A DNA stretch of 64,000 bases. Origin: Lunularia cruciata. Its lineage: Eukaryota; Streptophyta; Marchantiopsida; Lunulariales; Lunulariaceae. This document shows, in pieces, positions 49,201 to 58,885 of the stretch; the stretch's first letter is position 1, and each line of letters begins with the position of its first letter. The DNA lies in NCBI GenBank assembly GCA_948567375.1, contig OX419755.1, forward strand, positions 63,926,944-63,990,943, read 5' to 3'. Under the pieces are notes generated by a model. It saw only the letters and a program-made list of their open reading frames with translations, searched no databases and had not been told where the DNA came from. A program made the translations under genes and the position numbers.

Positions 49201-52200
49201 CCTGTAGAGTCAGGAGTGAGATTAGGATTGTCCAAAAACTGATCAAGATAGAGAGTATATGAAAACAGTACCTTACCAATCTGCAGTGGGGAGTTTGATG
49301 TGGGCCATGGTCAGCACTAGGCCTGATGTGGCTTATTCTGTTAGTTCAGTTGCCAAGTATATGGCAAATCCTGGCCTGAACCATTGGAAAGCTGTCAAAA
49401 GGATCTTCCGGTACATTCAAGGTACACTGTCACAGGGCCTAACTTACAGTGCATCTAGTACTCCCATTCATGGGTACTCCGACTCAGATTGGGGAGGAGA
49501 TCAAGACACAAGACGATCTACAGGAGGATACTGCTTTATCTTCTGTAATGCAGTTGTCTGTTGGCAGGCGTTAGGCAAGCTTCTGTTTCTTTATCCAGCA
49601 CTGAAGTTGAATACATGGTCTTGTCAAAGGCAGTGACTGAAGCAGTATGGCTTAAGCGCTTGTTAAGTGACCAGGGTTTTCATGGAGAAACAATGAAGTT
49701 GTACTGCGACAGCAACAGCCGAATTGATCTTATTACGCCAACAAAGCAGCATGAGAGAACAAAGCGCATAGACATCAGATTCCACTTTGTCAAAGAAAAG
49801 GTGGAAGACAAGGAGTTACACAAAGTACATGAGTTACACATTAGACTACGGTAGCCAACAAAGTGCACAAGTTACAATTAGTACAGCCTTCAATCCACTT
49901 GATGAGTTCTCTGTATCTATATAATCCAGTCTTAGGGGTTAATCTTTCAGGTTAATCGATTCATTCTACTTGTTTTCCTACAGCAGAAATGCAAGCACAT
50001 GAGTAATCGCAAGAGCCTCAGCCACATAATGAAAACCAGGCAAAAAAGCAGCATGAGCGAACAAAGCACATAGACATCAGATTCCACTTTGTCAAAGAAA
50101 GGGTGGAAGACAAGGAGATCTCTGTTTCATGGGTGGACACCAGAGATAATACTGCAGACATTTTTACTAATGGATTGACTAGAGAACTATGTACAAGGTT
50201 TTGCCATGCTCTAGGAGTTATAGATAATAGACAATTATAAAACGTCTATTAAGAACGGGTGTTAAATAAACATCATAATGAAGGTCTATTAAGAGGGAGT
50301 GTTAGATAAACATCATAATGAAGCATTTTGTTAGATCAATGTTCATAGGTTACTGTTCACACGAGTTACACAAAGTTCATGAGTTACACGTTACACTATG
50401 GTAGCCAGCAAAGGTACATGAGTTACATGAGTTACATGAGTACAACCTTCAATCCACTTGATGAGTTCTCTATATCTATATAATCCTGTCTTAGGGGTTA
50501 ATCTTTAAGGTTAATCGATTCATTCTACTCGTTTTCCTATGGCAGAAATGCAAGCACATGAGTAATCGCAGGAGTCTCAGCAGGAGTCTCAGCCGCATAA
50601 TGAAAATCAGGCAAGAAGAAATGAATCAACATGAGTAGGAGGAGGGAAGGAATAGAGAAATACCTTATGGATCCCTGAAATCACAAACATCCATTAGTAG
50701 AGAGAAAATCCAGGACACAGCAATGAGAAATTGTCAAGCAAAGGTTCGTTAGTAGTACTGACGACAGGGGAGCAAGAAACATCAGTGCTGCACGGGAAGG
50801 AGTGAGCCTACTCAAACAAGAAAAGCAGAGGCGAAGTGTAAGAAGGAAAGAACAAAGAAGCACAGAAAAGCATGAAAGGACCTAGAGAACCGCAGGAAAG
50901 AGCAAAGAAAGGAGGCAAAACCTGCCTCAGATGAAAGTGATGGACAAGGTGGGCCCACGTGGATATGGATATAGGTAGATGAGAGCAGGAGCCGTTCTAG
51001 GAACAGGTGATCCAGAACTCACTAAATGCATATGATCAGTAGCCAAGATAACTATATGCACAACGCGAATAGTGATATATCCATAAAGTAGAATGAATCC
51101 AATGTGACCTGAAGCAAAGGCATAATTGCAACAAGTCGAGAACAACATATATTTAAAGGACTAGTAAACAACTTGAAATCGATAACAGCTATTCAAACGA
51201 ATTCGAGAAATATTAAACTTTGTGTAACTGACCACCAGTAAGCAGTGCATGAACGAAGAAAATTAAACTGTAAGATATGGATATATGAGGACAAAGCCAT
51301 TCCTCGGATGGGCGATCCAGAATTCATAAAATGCATATGAAGTGCAGATAAAATGGCAATAAAGTGAAAGCAGAGCTGACTGAAAAATACATGCAGAAAG
51401 GAGATGAAATGTAATTCATAAATAGCATGTTTCGGTGAATTTCGGTGAATCGGTATAGCATATTACCAATAACACCAGACGAGTTCCACGAAAAGGACAA
51501 AACATCTTAACCCAAAGAAATTCATTCAACATGCCAACAAAGCAGGAGATGCTTGAGGAGATTGACATCCAGCCATAATAAAGAAAGCGGTTTGTTCTGC
51601 TCCAGATACAGGCAGAAAGTAGAGAGACTGGAAACTTCAGATTCAGATCACCTTTGGAAACAAGCTGTTTGCTAGGAGGTAGGTCCAGGAGATGGAAGAC
51701 CTTCTCACTGGCACCGATAGCCTGCATCAGGGAGGCCCAGTGATCTCCAACCCACCAGGTGGAATGTACAACCCACTCTGAATACAGTACAAACTTGGTA
51801 AGCTGCTCCGCAGTTATTTGCCCCGACATCACATAGCCTCCTCCTATCAGCAATGCAACCACCTACAAAACCAGCCCTGGACATAAGAACACTGCCTTGA
51901 GATTCGTTTGCATTTCCACATTACACAATATGCACGCACTTCTCCAGGTAAAGGACAAGTCTGAGTGGCGTGCTTTACAGCTGCAAAGGTTTTTCATCAA
52001 TGCGGATTGATGTTTGATTTGAGATCACATACAGATAAAGCCTACTTGTCCATACCCATACAAGACTAGAATGTAGAATGGAGTGAAGAGATAAACATAA
52101 GGGGTAGAGAGTAATATCTCATGCCGGTCTTTGCAAACCGATGCAAAGTTCTAGAGAATCTCAACTATATGCAATCTACAAAAGCACTTATTGTGCGGTC

Positions 52201-55200
52201 CTAGTCAAAATTTCATTGTGGAACCAGGCCAAACAATCCACCTTGTCACACCAAAGTAGGGATTATCATTCTAGTTCTTCATATTACCGCAGTTCAAGGA
52301 CCAACCAACCAAAAATGATACCCAGCTCATACCAACACATTCGAGCACAACCAATAGCTGGCATGAATGACAAATTATGAATACTCAATCTGGATAACAA
52401 ATTGTGAACATTCAATCAGAAAAGCGTATGACCGAGGTAAACCGTCTTCTTTGTCATGAGAAACAATTTTCCTTAAGATGCTGTCCGAAAAAACTTTTGT
52501 AACTCTGCTGTGTTGCCTTTAACGTAATTATGTCGCAGGCATAACTGGAAAGGGAAGGAGAACCCGATCAACGGGGAAGTGCATACTTGAGTGGCATTGT
52601 AGAGAGTGTTTGAGCTCCATGTCCAAAATCCGTATGCAACGTTTTGTCGTAAATTGATCTCTACTAACCTCTTGGACCACCTCGAATATCTGCAAAAGGA
52701 TGTATACATTGAGAATCTTTCAAAATTTATGCTTCCCAAGCGAGGATCGCACATGAAAGCCCTGAAGTGGTTAGAGGGGTAAGTTGAGAGGAGGTGGTTT
52801 AAACAAGCAGTCTCATTTGGCTTGTTCTTTCAAGTATCATACAAAGACTCCATTCCTGAGCGTAAAAACCAGAACCTCACCTAGCAACTTCATCTTTCTC
52901 TGTGCCGAACGTCCGAACAACCCTTACAAGAGAAAACGTCTCCTCTGCAACCTACAAGTAACAAATAAAAGACACAACTAACTTCAAATTTGTATCTGTG
53001 TGCTGATCACGGCATGCTCTACACTATCAGTACAGTTTCTGCCGGGGACCAAACGCTTCTGACCATCTCCAAGGACCAGTTTAGATTACTATGAACAATA
53101 AGATGAACTCTACACTGGATATATAAAAGATGTCAAATTCTTTTATCCAATTCTCTCAACTACACGGAAGTTCTATAGTCTGTGCAAAAACAGACTGACA
53201 GAAGTCTCAGCTTGAAGGAGCCAGGAGCTCTAGGCCACTTATTTACAAGTTAGAGATAGATATGATAGTAGAAAGGGATGCAACACCCTCCAACCAAAAT
53301 TGGTGGACATGCAGATTGAACGGCCTGGAGTACAGAGGAAACTAGAAAACGAACGGGACCAATTTCTATTACTTTCTTTCTTAGGTTCTTAGTCAAAGGT
53401 CGTTTGCTGAGCCCTCCAATTTACCTCATTGGCAGATGCTATAGAATCTTGGGCACTCTTGGCCGTGCTTTTTTGATATCTGTCAGACATAAGACATGAA
53501 GGTCGTTATCCATGGCAGCCTAATCGTCTGACAAAAGCAGGTATCTCATGAAGGAGACTCTTGTGTGTCAGAGCAGAAATACAAGCAAAGTTAAACTTAT
53601 CGCACTGGCACAGCTGTACGCATCTCTAATTTACACTAAATCTGGATATAATCCCATTTTTACATACCGTCCATAAAACCTCATGAAGAACCACATAGTA
53701 CTGCAGATAACAAATGTGGAAATAGCTAGCTGCCATGATAATGTCATCAAATAAATAAAAGCTCCCAAGCCCTGCAGTTGGGTCACAACAAACATGAGTA
53801 AACATGAGAATATCCTTAGAATAATCCATACTTCTGCACGATAGAAATCAAGAGAAGCTCACAAAAATATAGCTACCGGGAAAAGGATCGACACGGACTT
53901 TCAATTCAAACTTACAAGTAGAAAAACAGTTGTATTCTGAATGGAGTGATTTCCTTTCAGGTTTTTACCTGCAAGCCGTTTCTAAACATAACGTTGAGGT
54001 CATTCCCAATAATACGTGAAACTTGTTGGCAGTCAGACCCCAGACGACTTGTCAATGCTCCCACTGCTTCAATGTCGAAGAAAGCAATGTCCTAAGAGAT
54101 GCAAACCATCAGATTTTATAATCTGGTTCGACAGCATTTGCTAAAAGTTCTAGCTGAGAGGCAGTTACATTTATACACTAGCAGACTCAACAATCACAAA
54201 ACAACAACAAAACCGGTAACGGAAAGTGACACTTTGACTAGAAAGAGGATATCAGTTGCCACAAGTACCAACCTGATTGAGAAGATTTGCAAAAAGCTTT
54301 TCTCGCATTCTTCTCACCTGAAATAGAAACAAACACATGATGAGAAAGTTTTCGAGAAGGGATAATTCGACATGGCAGGTACATACATCAGTCTACATAG
54401 TGAAAAGCTGCAGCTGTGTACATTGGAGGTATCAATATGGAACCCGTTCATTAGAACACAGTTCTATGTCCTATATACAGCTGCGTATAGGTAGAGAAGT
54501 TCAAATGTACAAAGTTAATAATAATGATGGCTCACCAGAATTTGATTGGCTACTCCAAAGCATCCCCCTCGCAACCCACTGAAATATGAACCAAGAGATG
54601 GTTCACAAGTGCCACACACGATCAAACTCCGTCAGCACTGAACACAAAAACCTAGAAATATAGCTTTCCATCCATGATCTTTGTCATCTATTATACCCCA
54701 TGAGCAATCTAAATCCCACGGCAGTGTAGGAGCTGGGGTCCAGAAGGTGGAGAGTGTTGAAGTCGACAGGAACTAATGTGTGGAAATGGAATGTTCGTAT
54801 TTGAGAGACTAGAACAAATGAGATGTGAACTCCTCCATGGTTCTGATAAAATTGCTGGGTTCCCTCCAGGAAGGAACCAGAAAGTCGAAATACACCCGCT
54901 TGACTAGATTTATCCTGAAAGGATGAAGACACTCAAAGCAACCAAAGACCGACAGTTGAGTACAGGCCAAGTGTAGATTCCGATCGACACTGCAGTTGAC
55001 ATTTCAGTTTTGAGAAATAATTTATCCCGAAAGATCAAAGCTTTCATGAGAAAGCCAAGAATCGTTTGGGTTTCAGTATGTACACGCGTATCGATAGAAC
55101 AGGAGAACGACAGTAGCAAGAATTCTAATAGAACACACCTGAATAGACCGTACGTGCAGCTCATCAAGGCCAACAACTTGGCGTTCGTGTAGAACTTGTC

Positions 55201-56076
55201 TGTTAGTCCGCCTTGAGCCGAAAATATAGTTGCAGCTACAAAGTGAGGGATGGTAATTTCTGACAACTGGAAAAAACAAAGTGAACATTGAAACGCGAGA
55301 ATTAGCTTTTTCTGCAATCCGGTCAGTAGAAGGTGCAATTTTGCAATACGAGTTCCTAAAGCACTTCAGAAGCTACTAAGCACGCTAGATGAACTTACAG
55401 CTGCGACTACAAGGGCAAAGAATGCCGTCCCAATCACTAGCTTATCCGGGGAAATCAGTTCCCAAAGTCTTCGCATTGCATTCACAAACGTAATTGCAGA
55501 CTTCTCATTCCCAACTCGATCGCCAACATTCCACCAGCTCCCGAACGGCAAAATCGAGCGAAAGGACTGCCAAGCTCGAACCAAAATGTGGAAGAATCCT
55601 TCAGATTCAGCTTGTGCCCCAGCTGTACCATTTCCTTCTGCCTTACTATCATCCGAGTCAGGTATGTGTATATCCACCCGCCTTTCCACGGACCCGTTGC
55701 CTCCAAACGCTCCATTGCCCCCGGCGACATTGCTAACAACTGTCGATATTTGTAATCTTCGTTGAATCAGCGGGGTAGAAACCCCCCCGTTCCAGAATTT
55801 TGACAGACCTAGCGATTCCAAGGACTTGGAACCATATCTGGACCTTTCACAACGTATATCCTTCAACCTTTCTCGATTTCCACCATACCATTTTGCCATA
55901 CATGCTCGACGGACAGCCATTCCTGAAGACGATAACCTTTGTAATCCTCTTCCATAATTTCGCTTTAAATAATTTCCTCTATTCCGGATGGCTACTTGCT
56001 GATGGCCATCTCCCCCTTGAACTGTTCCCAGGGTACAATTATTCCATGCAAGGAACCCGGCAGAAGCAGTACCCAT
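40228..56076 (-). CDS. ABCB26: ABCB26/TAP-like ABC half-transporter, predicted chloroplastic, 18 exons
   Basis: Membrane half-transporter (six-span domain, then ATPase domain) of about 777 residues. Exons: 56076-55399, 55266-55139, 54578-54536, 54317-54273, 54091-53969, 53771-53668, 53479-53425, 52951-52881, 52689-52587, 51862-51652, 42667-42594, 42262-42206, 41852-41778, 41616-41542, 41293-41012, 40904-40837, 40523-40463, 40308-40228. All junctions are GT-AG and phases join. The start is the first ATG after an in-frame TAG. The N-terminal ~200 residues are Ser/Arg/Gly-rich, consistent with a plastid transit peptide. The membrane domain runs from about residue 205 to 480 ([29 protein letters not shown] [10 protein letters not shown]). 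In the ATPase domain, Walker A is GLSGSGKST (K572), Q-loop Q614, signature LSGGQ 669-673, Walker B ILVLDE (D693, E694) and H-loop H730. All key residues are present, so it is probably functional. The substrate is not known from sequence; Arabidopsis ABCB26 (TAP1) is the closest relative I recall. Confidence 0.93.
42731..43034 (+). repeat. Direct duplication flanking the Copia element, left copy
   Basis: Nearly identical to 50969-51272, with the same order from ATAGGTAGATGAGAGCAG to GAAAATTAAACTGTA. The stretch ACTTGAAATCGATAACAGCT is identical in both copies. Confidence 0.92.
42741..42795 (+). repeat. Hairpin repeat family, copy 1
   Basis: GAGAGCAGAAGCC-ATTC-CTA-GAAC-AGG-TGATCCAGAACTC, then ATGCATATGA. 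The stem is partly eroded. Confidence 0.75.
43403..43470 (+). repeat. Hairpin repeat family, copy 2
   Basis: AGAAGCCGTTC-CTC-GAACTGG, GATCC, AACTCATTAAGTGCATATGA. One base is inserted in the right arm. Confidence 0.8.
43841..43910 (+). repeat. Hairpin repeat family, copy 3
   Basis: AGCAGAAGCCATTC-CTC-AGACGGGG, AATCCAGAACC, ATGCATATGAAGTG. The stem is weakened. Confidence 0.75.
43921..43985 (+). repeat. Hairpin repeat family, copy 4
   Basis: CCGTTC-ATC-GAACGG forms a perfect 6-bp stem, followed by GAGATCTGGGACTCAACAAG. Confidence 0.8.
44156..44228 (+). repeat. Hairpin repeat family, copy 5
   Basis: CTGTTC-TTT-GAACGG keeps a 6-bp stem through a G-U pair, followed by GGGATCCAGAACTC. Confidence 0.8.
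44501..44720 (+). repeat. 5' LTR of the Copia element
   Basis: Begins TGTTAGAAGTATAATGCAG and ends TTCTCACA. It shares ordered blocks with 50300-50544 (TACTGTTCACA, GAGTTACATGAG, TATAATCCCAGTTAGGGGTT, GGTTAATTGATTCATTC) but is well diverged. Confidence 0.8.
45710..46085 (+). repeat. Tandem duplication of the gag zinc-knuckle segment in the Copia element
   Basis: The unit starting GGTCAGAACTCTTTCA (45710) is repeated from 45905, a period of 195 bp. The first copy encodes the CCHC knuckle. The second is read in another frame until a one-base insertion restores the first frame. Copy 1 also has 13 extra bases. Confidence 0.9.
49745..50117 (+). repeat. Rearranged 3' end of the Copia element (RNase H tail duplicated around an LTR fragment)
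   Basis: A 71-bp segment (49745-49815) that begins AGCAGCATGAG and ends GACAAGGAG recurs at 50047-50117. Between the copies sits a 3' LTR fragment plus sequence identical in order to the DNA right of the real 3' LTR (GCAAGCACATGAGTAATCGC). Confidence 0.9.
50291..50299 (+). other. Polypurine tract of the Copia element
   Basis: AAGAGGGAG abuts the TGTTAGA start of the 3' LTR. A second, partial PPT-plus-LTR-start copy lies just upstream (about 50240-50276). Confidence 0.8.
50300..50544 (+). repeat. 3' LTR of the Copia element
   Basis: Starts TGTTAGATAAACATC after the purine tract and ends CCTATGGCA. Contains short GAGTTACAT tandem units. Confidence 0.8.
50969..51272 (+). repeat. Direct duplication flanking the Copia element, right copy
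   Basis: Partner of 42731-43034. The two copies differ by scattered substitutions and very short indels. Confidence 0.92.
50981..51035 (+). repeat. Hairpin repeat family, copy 6
   Basis: GCCGTTC-TAG-GAACAGG, TGATCCAGAACTCACTAAAT. Lies inside the duplicated segment and corresponds to copy 1. Confidence 0.75.
51280..51355 (+). repeat. Hairpin repeat family, copy 7
   Basis: GCCATTC-CTC-GGATGGGC: the arm change CCGT to CCAT is matched by ATGG on the other side, so four pairs are kept. It is followed by GATCCAGAATTC and TGCATATGAAGTG. Confidence 0.75.
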
Positions 56077-58096
56077 GGGAAGAGCCACTACTACAAACTT
56101 CTGCAGAATTGTGAAAGCTGGTCCATACTTGGTTTTCAGCTATTCTGTCACCTCACAACAAATCACCATACTTTCAATCAGATGAAAATGTCATTCACAG
56201 TTTCAAAATATCCTCAAACTTTATGCTCTTGTCCGCTTCGCATCCTCTACTCTTCCTTTCCCGCTCGGATAAACCTTTAAACAAAATACGGTTTCCTCAC
56301 CCTCGACATCCCCATATGCTAACTCAGGGTTGATGGCTCCACACCACTCAAAGTCCGGGCAGAGATCCGTTTTTTTCCTTCCAGTCCAACGTTTTGCACT
56401 GAAATCGTAAGTACTAAGATGAGAGGCCGCTTTAAGCAAGTTCACATCGGAACTCACAAGTGTGTGACCAATCGCCAACTATCATAACACATATAGTACA
56501 GCATTGTACTCAAGTGTGGACTTCAGTACATCACAAAATCCATGAACGTCTTCTTCTTCTTCATCTGCCTACTCTATGAATCTACATGTCGTCACAATAG
56601 AACGCCGTTATCTTCCTCCCGGTACGGCTGTCGCGGGTCGGGTGAGGTCAAGTCAGGTCAGGTCGGGATTCATTCCCTATCACTCCTGGTCCTAAAAATT
56701 TGTCAATTCCCAGCCTCCGTCCGCGACTCCACAGGATAGAGAAAGAAAGAAAGCAAGGGTGCCAGAAGAGCCAAAAGTAGAGGAGCCTTCCTCCAATCCT
56801 GCGATGGGGACCTCGGGGGGAGACTGTTGATGAGAGGAAGGAAAGAGATGGGGAGCGATAGAGGAGGCGTGTACTTTTCGGAACGTCTGGGATCCGGCTC
56901 GGGGAAGTCCAGACCTGAGGGAGATTGACGCGGCTTTTGAAGATTGAATTCAATTTCCAGCCAGACCGTGCGATCCTGCCATGCAGGATACTAGGATTGG
57001 ATGAAGCAAACCGAGATTGGCGGGAGGAGGTGGTACAAGGTATTATGGCTTTATCAATAGAAAGACGGGCAGGTCGGATCAGGTCGGGTCGAATCGGGAA
57101 GTGACTTTGAGATCCCTCCGAAAGTAGGATAAATTTGAGAAGTAACTTGAACAGAACTTGTGGTTCCCGTGCCTTCTCCACTAGAAAACCACACCCGAGG
57201 CTACAAAGTATCAGAACTGCGCAATAGCGTACTATTGTTTCTCTCCCCTCTGTTCCACCTGCACGAGTGTAACGTGACTTTAAAGGTCTAAAGATGTTGC
57301 CCCTCGTTCGTCAGCTTCAAGGATTATGGTAGAGCTATTGATCCGTTATTTCCATTATTCCGGATCCACATGCCGGGCATGAGAACCATGAGCTTCTGGA
57401 AGACACCGACCAACTTTTCAAGACCAGAAAATTCCAAAAATTCCGGGAGCCAATCTTTCTACCGCTTTTGTGCTACTACCAATGATATCCGTTTGTTACA
57501 GACTACTTCTTGAACCTTACTTGGATGAGACCTTCAGTGTAACGTCGTAGCAGTACCAGCTCAACGAGAAGCCAGAGTCTTGCACTTGTGACATGGATTT
57601 GTGACACTTTTATTTAGACTCTCCTGCAGAATCCTGCTGCCTAAATCGTTTCCTGTCTTGGCAGTTACTGCAAGCAAGCTTATTCCAGCATCAGTCTTGA
57701 CGAGGAAACATTGTAGAACGGGGAACTACGTGTCTAAAAGTGAAGCATCCACACAAGACACAAATTCATGGATACTGCCAAGAAAGTTGAAAAGAATTCG
57801 AGACACTTCGACTTAGGAATTGAGAACTTGAGTTGGCTCCCTCGTGCTCCTTGCAGCCTGAAATGGGCATCTGATCGAGTTCATATTGGAGGAAATAATT
57901 TACACGACAGTGGCAAGTAGCAGCATGAAATTGTACATAACCAGCAAACGCTTGTTGGACTGTACTGAAGGCAACGTGTGCTCGATTGAGGATCCAGAGA
58001 AGAAGGTAAGGCATCTGCACGACAAGCTACAAGTCCTCTGTAGTGTACATAGTTTACACGGCTTCCAGCATCGAAGTAGAGCTGGTAATATACACA
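56077..58096. other. Intergenic region upstream of the ABC gene
   Basis: Contains the leader and promoter of the ABC gene on the minus strand and the 3' untranslated region of the next gene. A TTCTGCAG acceptor-like site 30 bases upstream of the ABC start could end a leader intron. AGGTC-type pentamers cluster at 56635-56668 and 57068-57100. A long minus-strand open stretch at 56648-57181 has no recognisable domain. Confidence 0.4.
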
Positions 58097-58885
58097 CTAA
58101 ATCTGTTGAATTTCAGGAGCTGGGATATTACAATTGTCCATGAACTGTCCTGCTACATCGGCATCATCTGAGAATGCGTCTGGTTCGAATCCTCTTGCGG
58201 CTTTATCGCTATAAACACCTCGGACGACTGATGGTCCTGGATCGTCTTGAATTACTTGTTTTTTCTCCGGTGCATGCAGGGTGAACAAGAGAACGGAGCA
58301 GGTAGCGAGGGAGACGGCCAGACAAACAAGAGTCGCCTTTAGACGCCTCAAGGCCGGTTTCACCTGCAGACACCTTAGTACAATTAATTACTTGCTCACA
58401 CAAGTTCCCTCCAGTCAATCGTAAAGCTAAAGTTGAATGCAGTCACAAGGCCCCATGTGCTGTACACTTACTACTAGGATTCAGGTAGTGCTCTATTTTC
58501 ACTTTCAGGTGGGGTTTAAACGTCAATCCTTAGAACAGACGTCCGTTATTTCAACTACGAATGGCATTATTATGCTCAGGAGAAAGTTGATGGTCGAGCC
58601 AATTCAGCTATCATAGTCAATCATTCGCCTTGTAGGGAATTGAGTATGATAGCTAACGTATCAACATAGACATTTATCCCTCTCAATGCACAAATTAACG
58701 TGCTCATCCGTAAGAAAGCCAAGTCTTCCAATTACACCCGTCAGACCTTTCACTGGATATATCTCTAAAAGACAGAAAGTAAGACAGCCTGTTGTAATTT
58801 CGTAGGGAAAAAGGGAAAAAATTTGTACCTTGTAATATGCTAGCAGTCGATCTCGTGCTAGGACCTCTGGTGGCTTGACCCACAC
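58097..58885 (-). CDS. 3' two exons of an unrecognised single-span membrane protein gene
   Basis: I do not recognise the family. Exon A (58885-58829, 19 codons) reads VWVKPPEVLARDRLLAYYK, between a CTACAG acceptor and an AAG-GTACAA donor. Exon B (58363-58097) opens after a CTGCAG acceptor in the same phase, begins VKPALRRLKATL and runs to a TAG stop. The exon junction therefore reads YYK-VKPALRR. Residues LVCLAVSLATCSVLLFTL form one clear membrane span preceded by basic residues. A hydrophilic tail of about 65 residues follows, with acidic SDDAD. The upstream part of the gene is missing from my reading: no good exon adjoins 58885, and the preceding intron is probably long, possibly extending past the window. 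An AATAAA candidate lies at 57609-57614. Reading phase, splice signals and composition support a real gene; its function is unknown. Confidence 0.55.

Larger units (their letters stand above)
44990..50240 (+). pseudogene. gag-pol of the Copia element, frameshifted
   Basis: The gag part lies at about 45.0-45.9 kb with zinc knuckle [14 protein letters not shown]. The protease-like block near 46.16 kb reads [13 protein letters not shown]; the expected Gly after D-T/S is Ala. Integrase has [19 protein letters not shown] and [12 protein letters not shown] near 47.33-47.5 kb. Reverse transcriptase covers about 48.4-49.2 kb, with [29 protein letters not shown], then LYVDDCILA. RNase H covers about 49.26-49.85 kb, with [20 protein letters not shown] and [14 protein letters not shown]. 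In-frame stops (for example at 48520 after KWIFKKK) and shifts at several points prevent a full product. Confidence 0.85.
44501..50544 (+). mobile_element. Ty1/Copia LTR retrotransposon, degenerate, antisense in the ABC gene intron
   Basis: Two LTRs beginning TGTTAGA (44501-44720 and 50300-50544). A TGGTTTAAGAACTC primer-binding-like site follows the first LTR, and the AAGAGGGAG purine tract directly precedes the second. Internal order is gag with zinc knuckle, protease, integrase, reverse transcriptase, RNase H, which defines Copia. Flanking bases CAAAT and GAAAT match at four of five positions as a possible target duplication. Frameshifts and stops break the polyprotein, and the 3' part is rearranged. 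It is transcribed, if at all, opposite to the host gene. Confidence 0.9.
42668..51651 (-). other. Intron 10 of the ABC gene (about 9 kb, repeat-filled)
   Basis: Lies between the exon ending in [10 protein letters not shown] and the exon starting [12 protein letters not shown]. Donor is GTGATC at 51651 and acceptor GGGCCAG at 42668. It holds the antisense Copia element (44501-50544), seven copies of the hairpin repeat and a direct duplication of about 300 bp. Most other introns of the gene are 100-900 bp. Confidence 0.9.

Noticed and set aside
56086..56088. GTG codon 12 bases upstream as start of the ABC protein
   Set aside because: Non-ATG initiation is rare in plants, and the ATG at 56076-56074 is the first after the in-frame TAG and has a good +4 G.
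56648..57181. 177-codon minus-strand open frame upstream of the ABC gene
   Set aside because: It runs through the AGGTC-rich promoter region, has low-complexity content and no domain. More likely the leader/promoter of the ABC gene.
58180..58200. GGTTCGAATCC, tRNA T-arm-like sequence
   Set aside because: It lies within the coding exon of the 58-kb gene (reads GFEPD on the minus strand), and no cloverleaf can be built around it.
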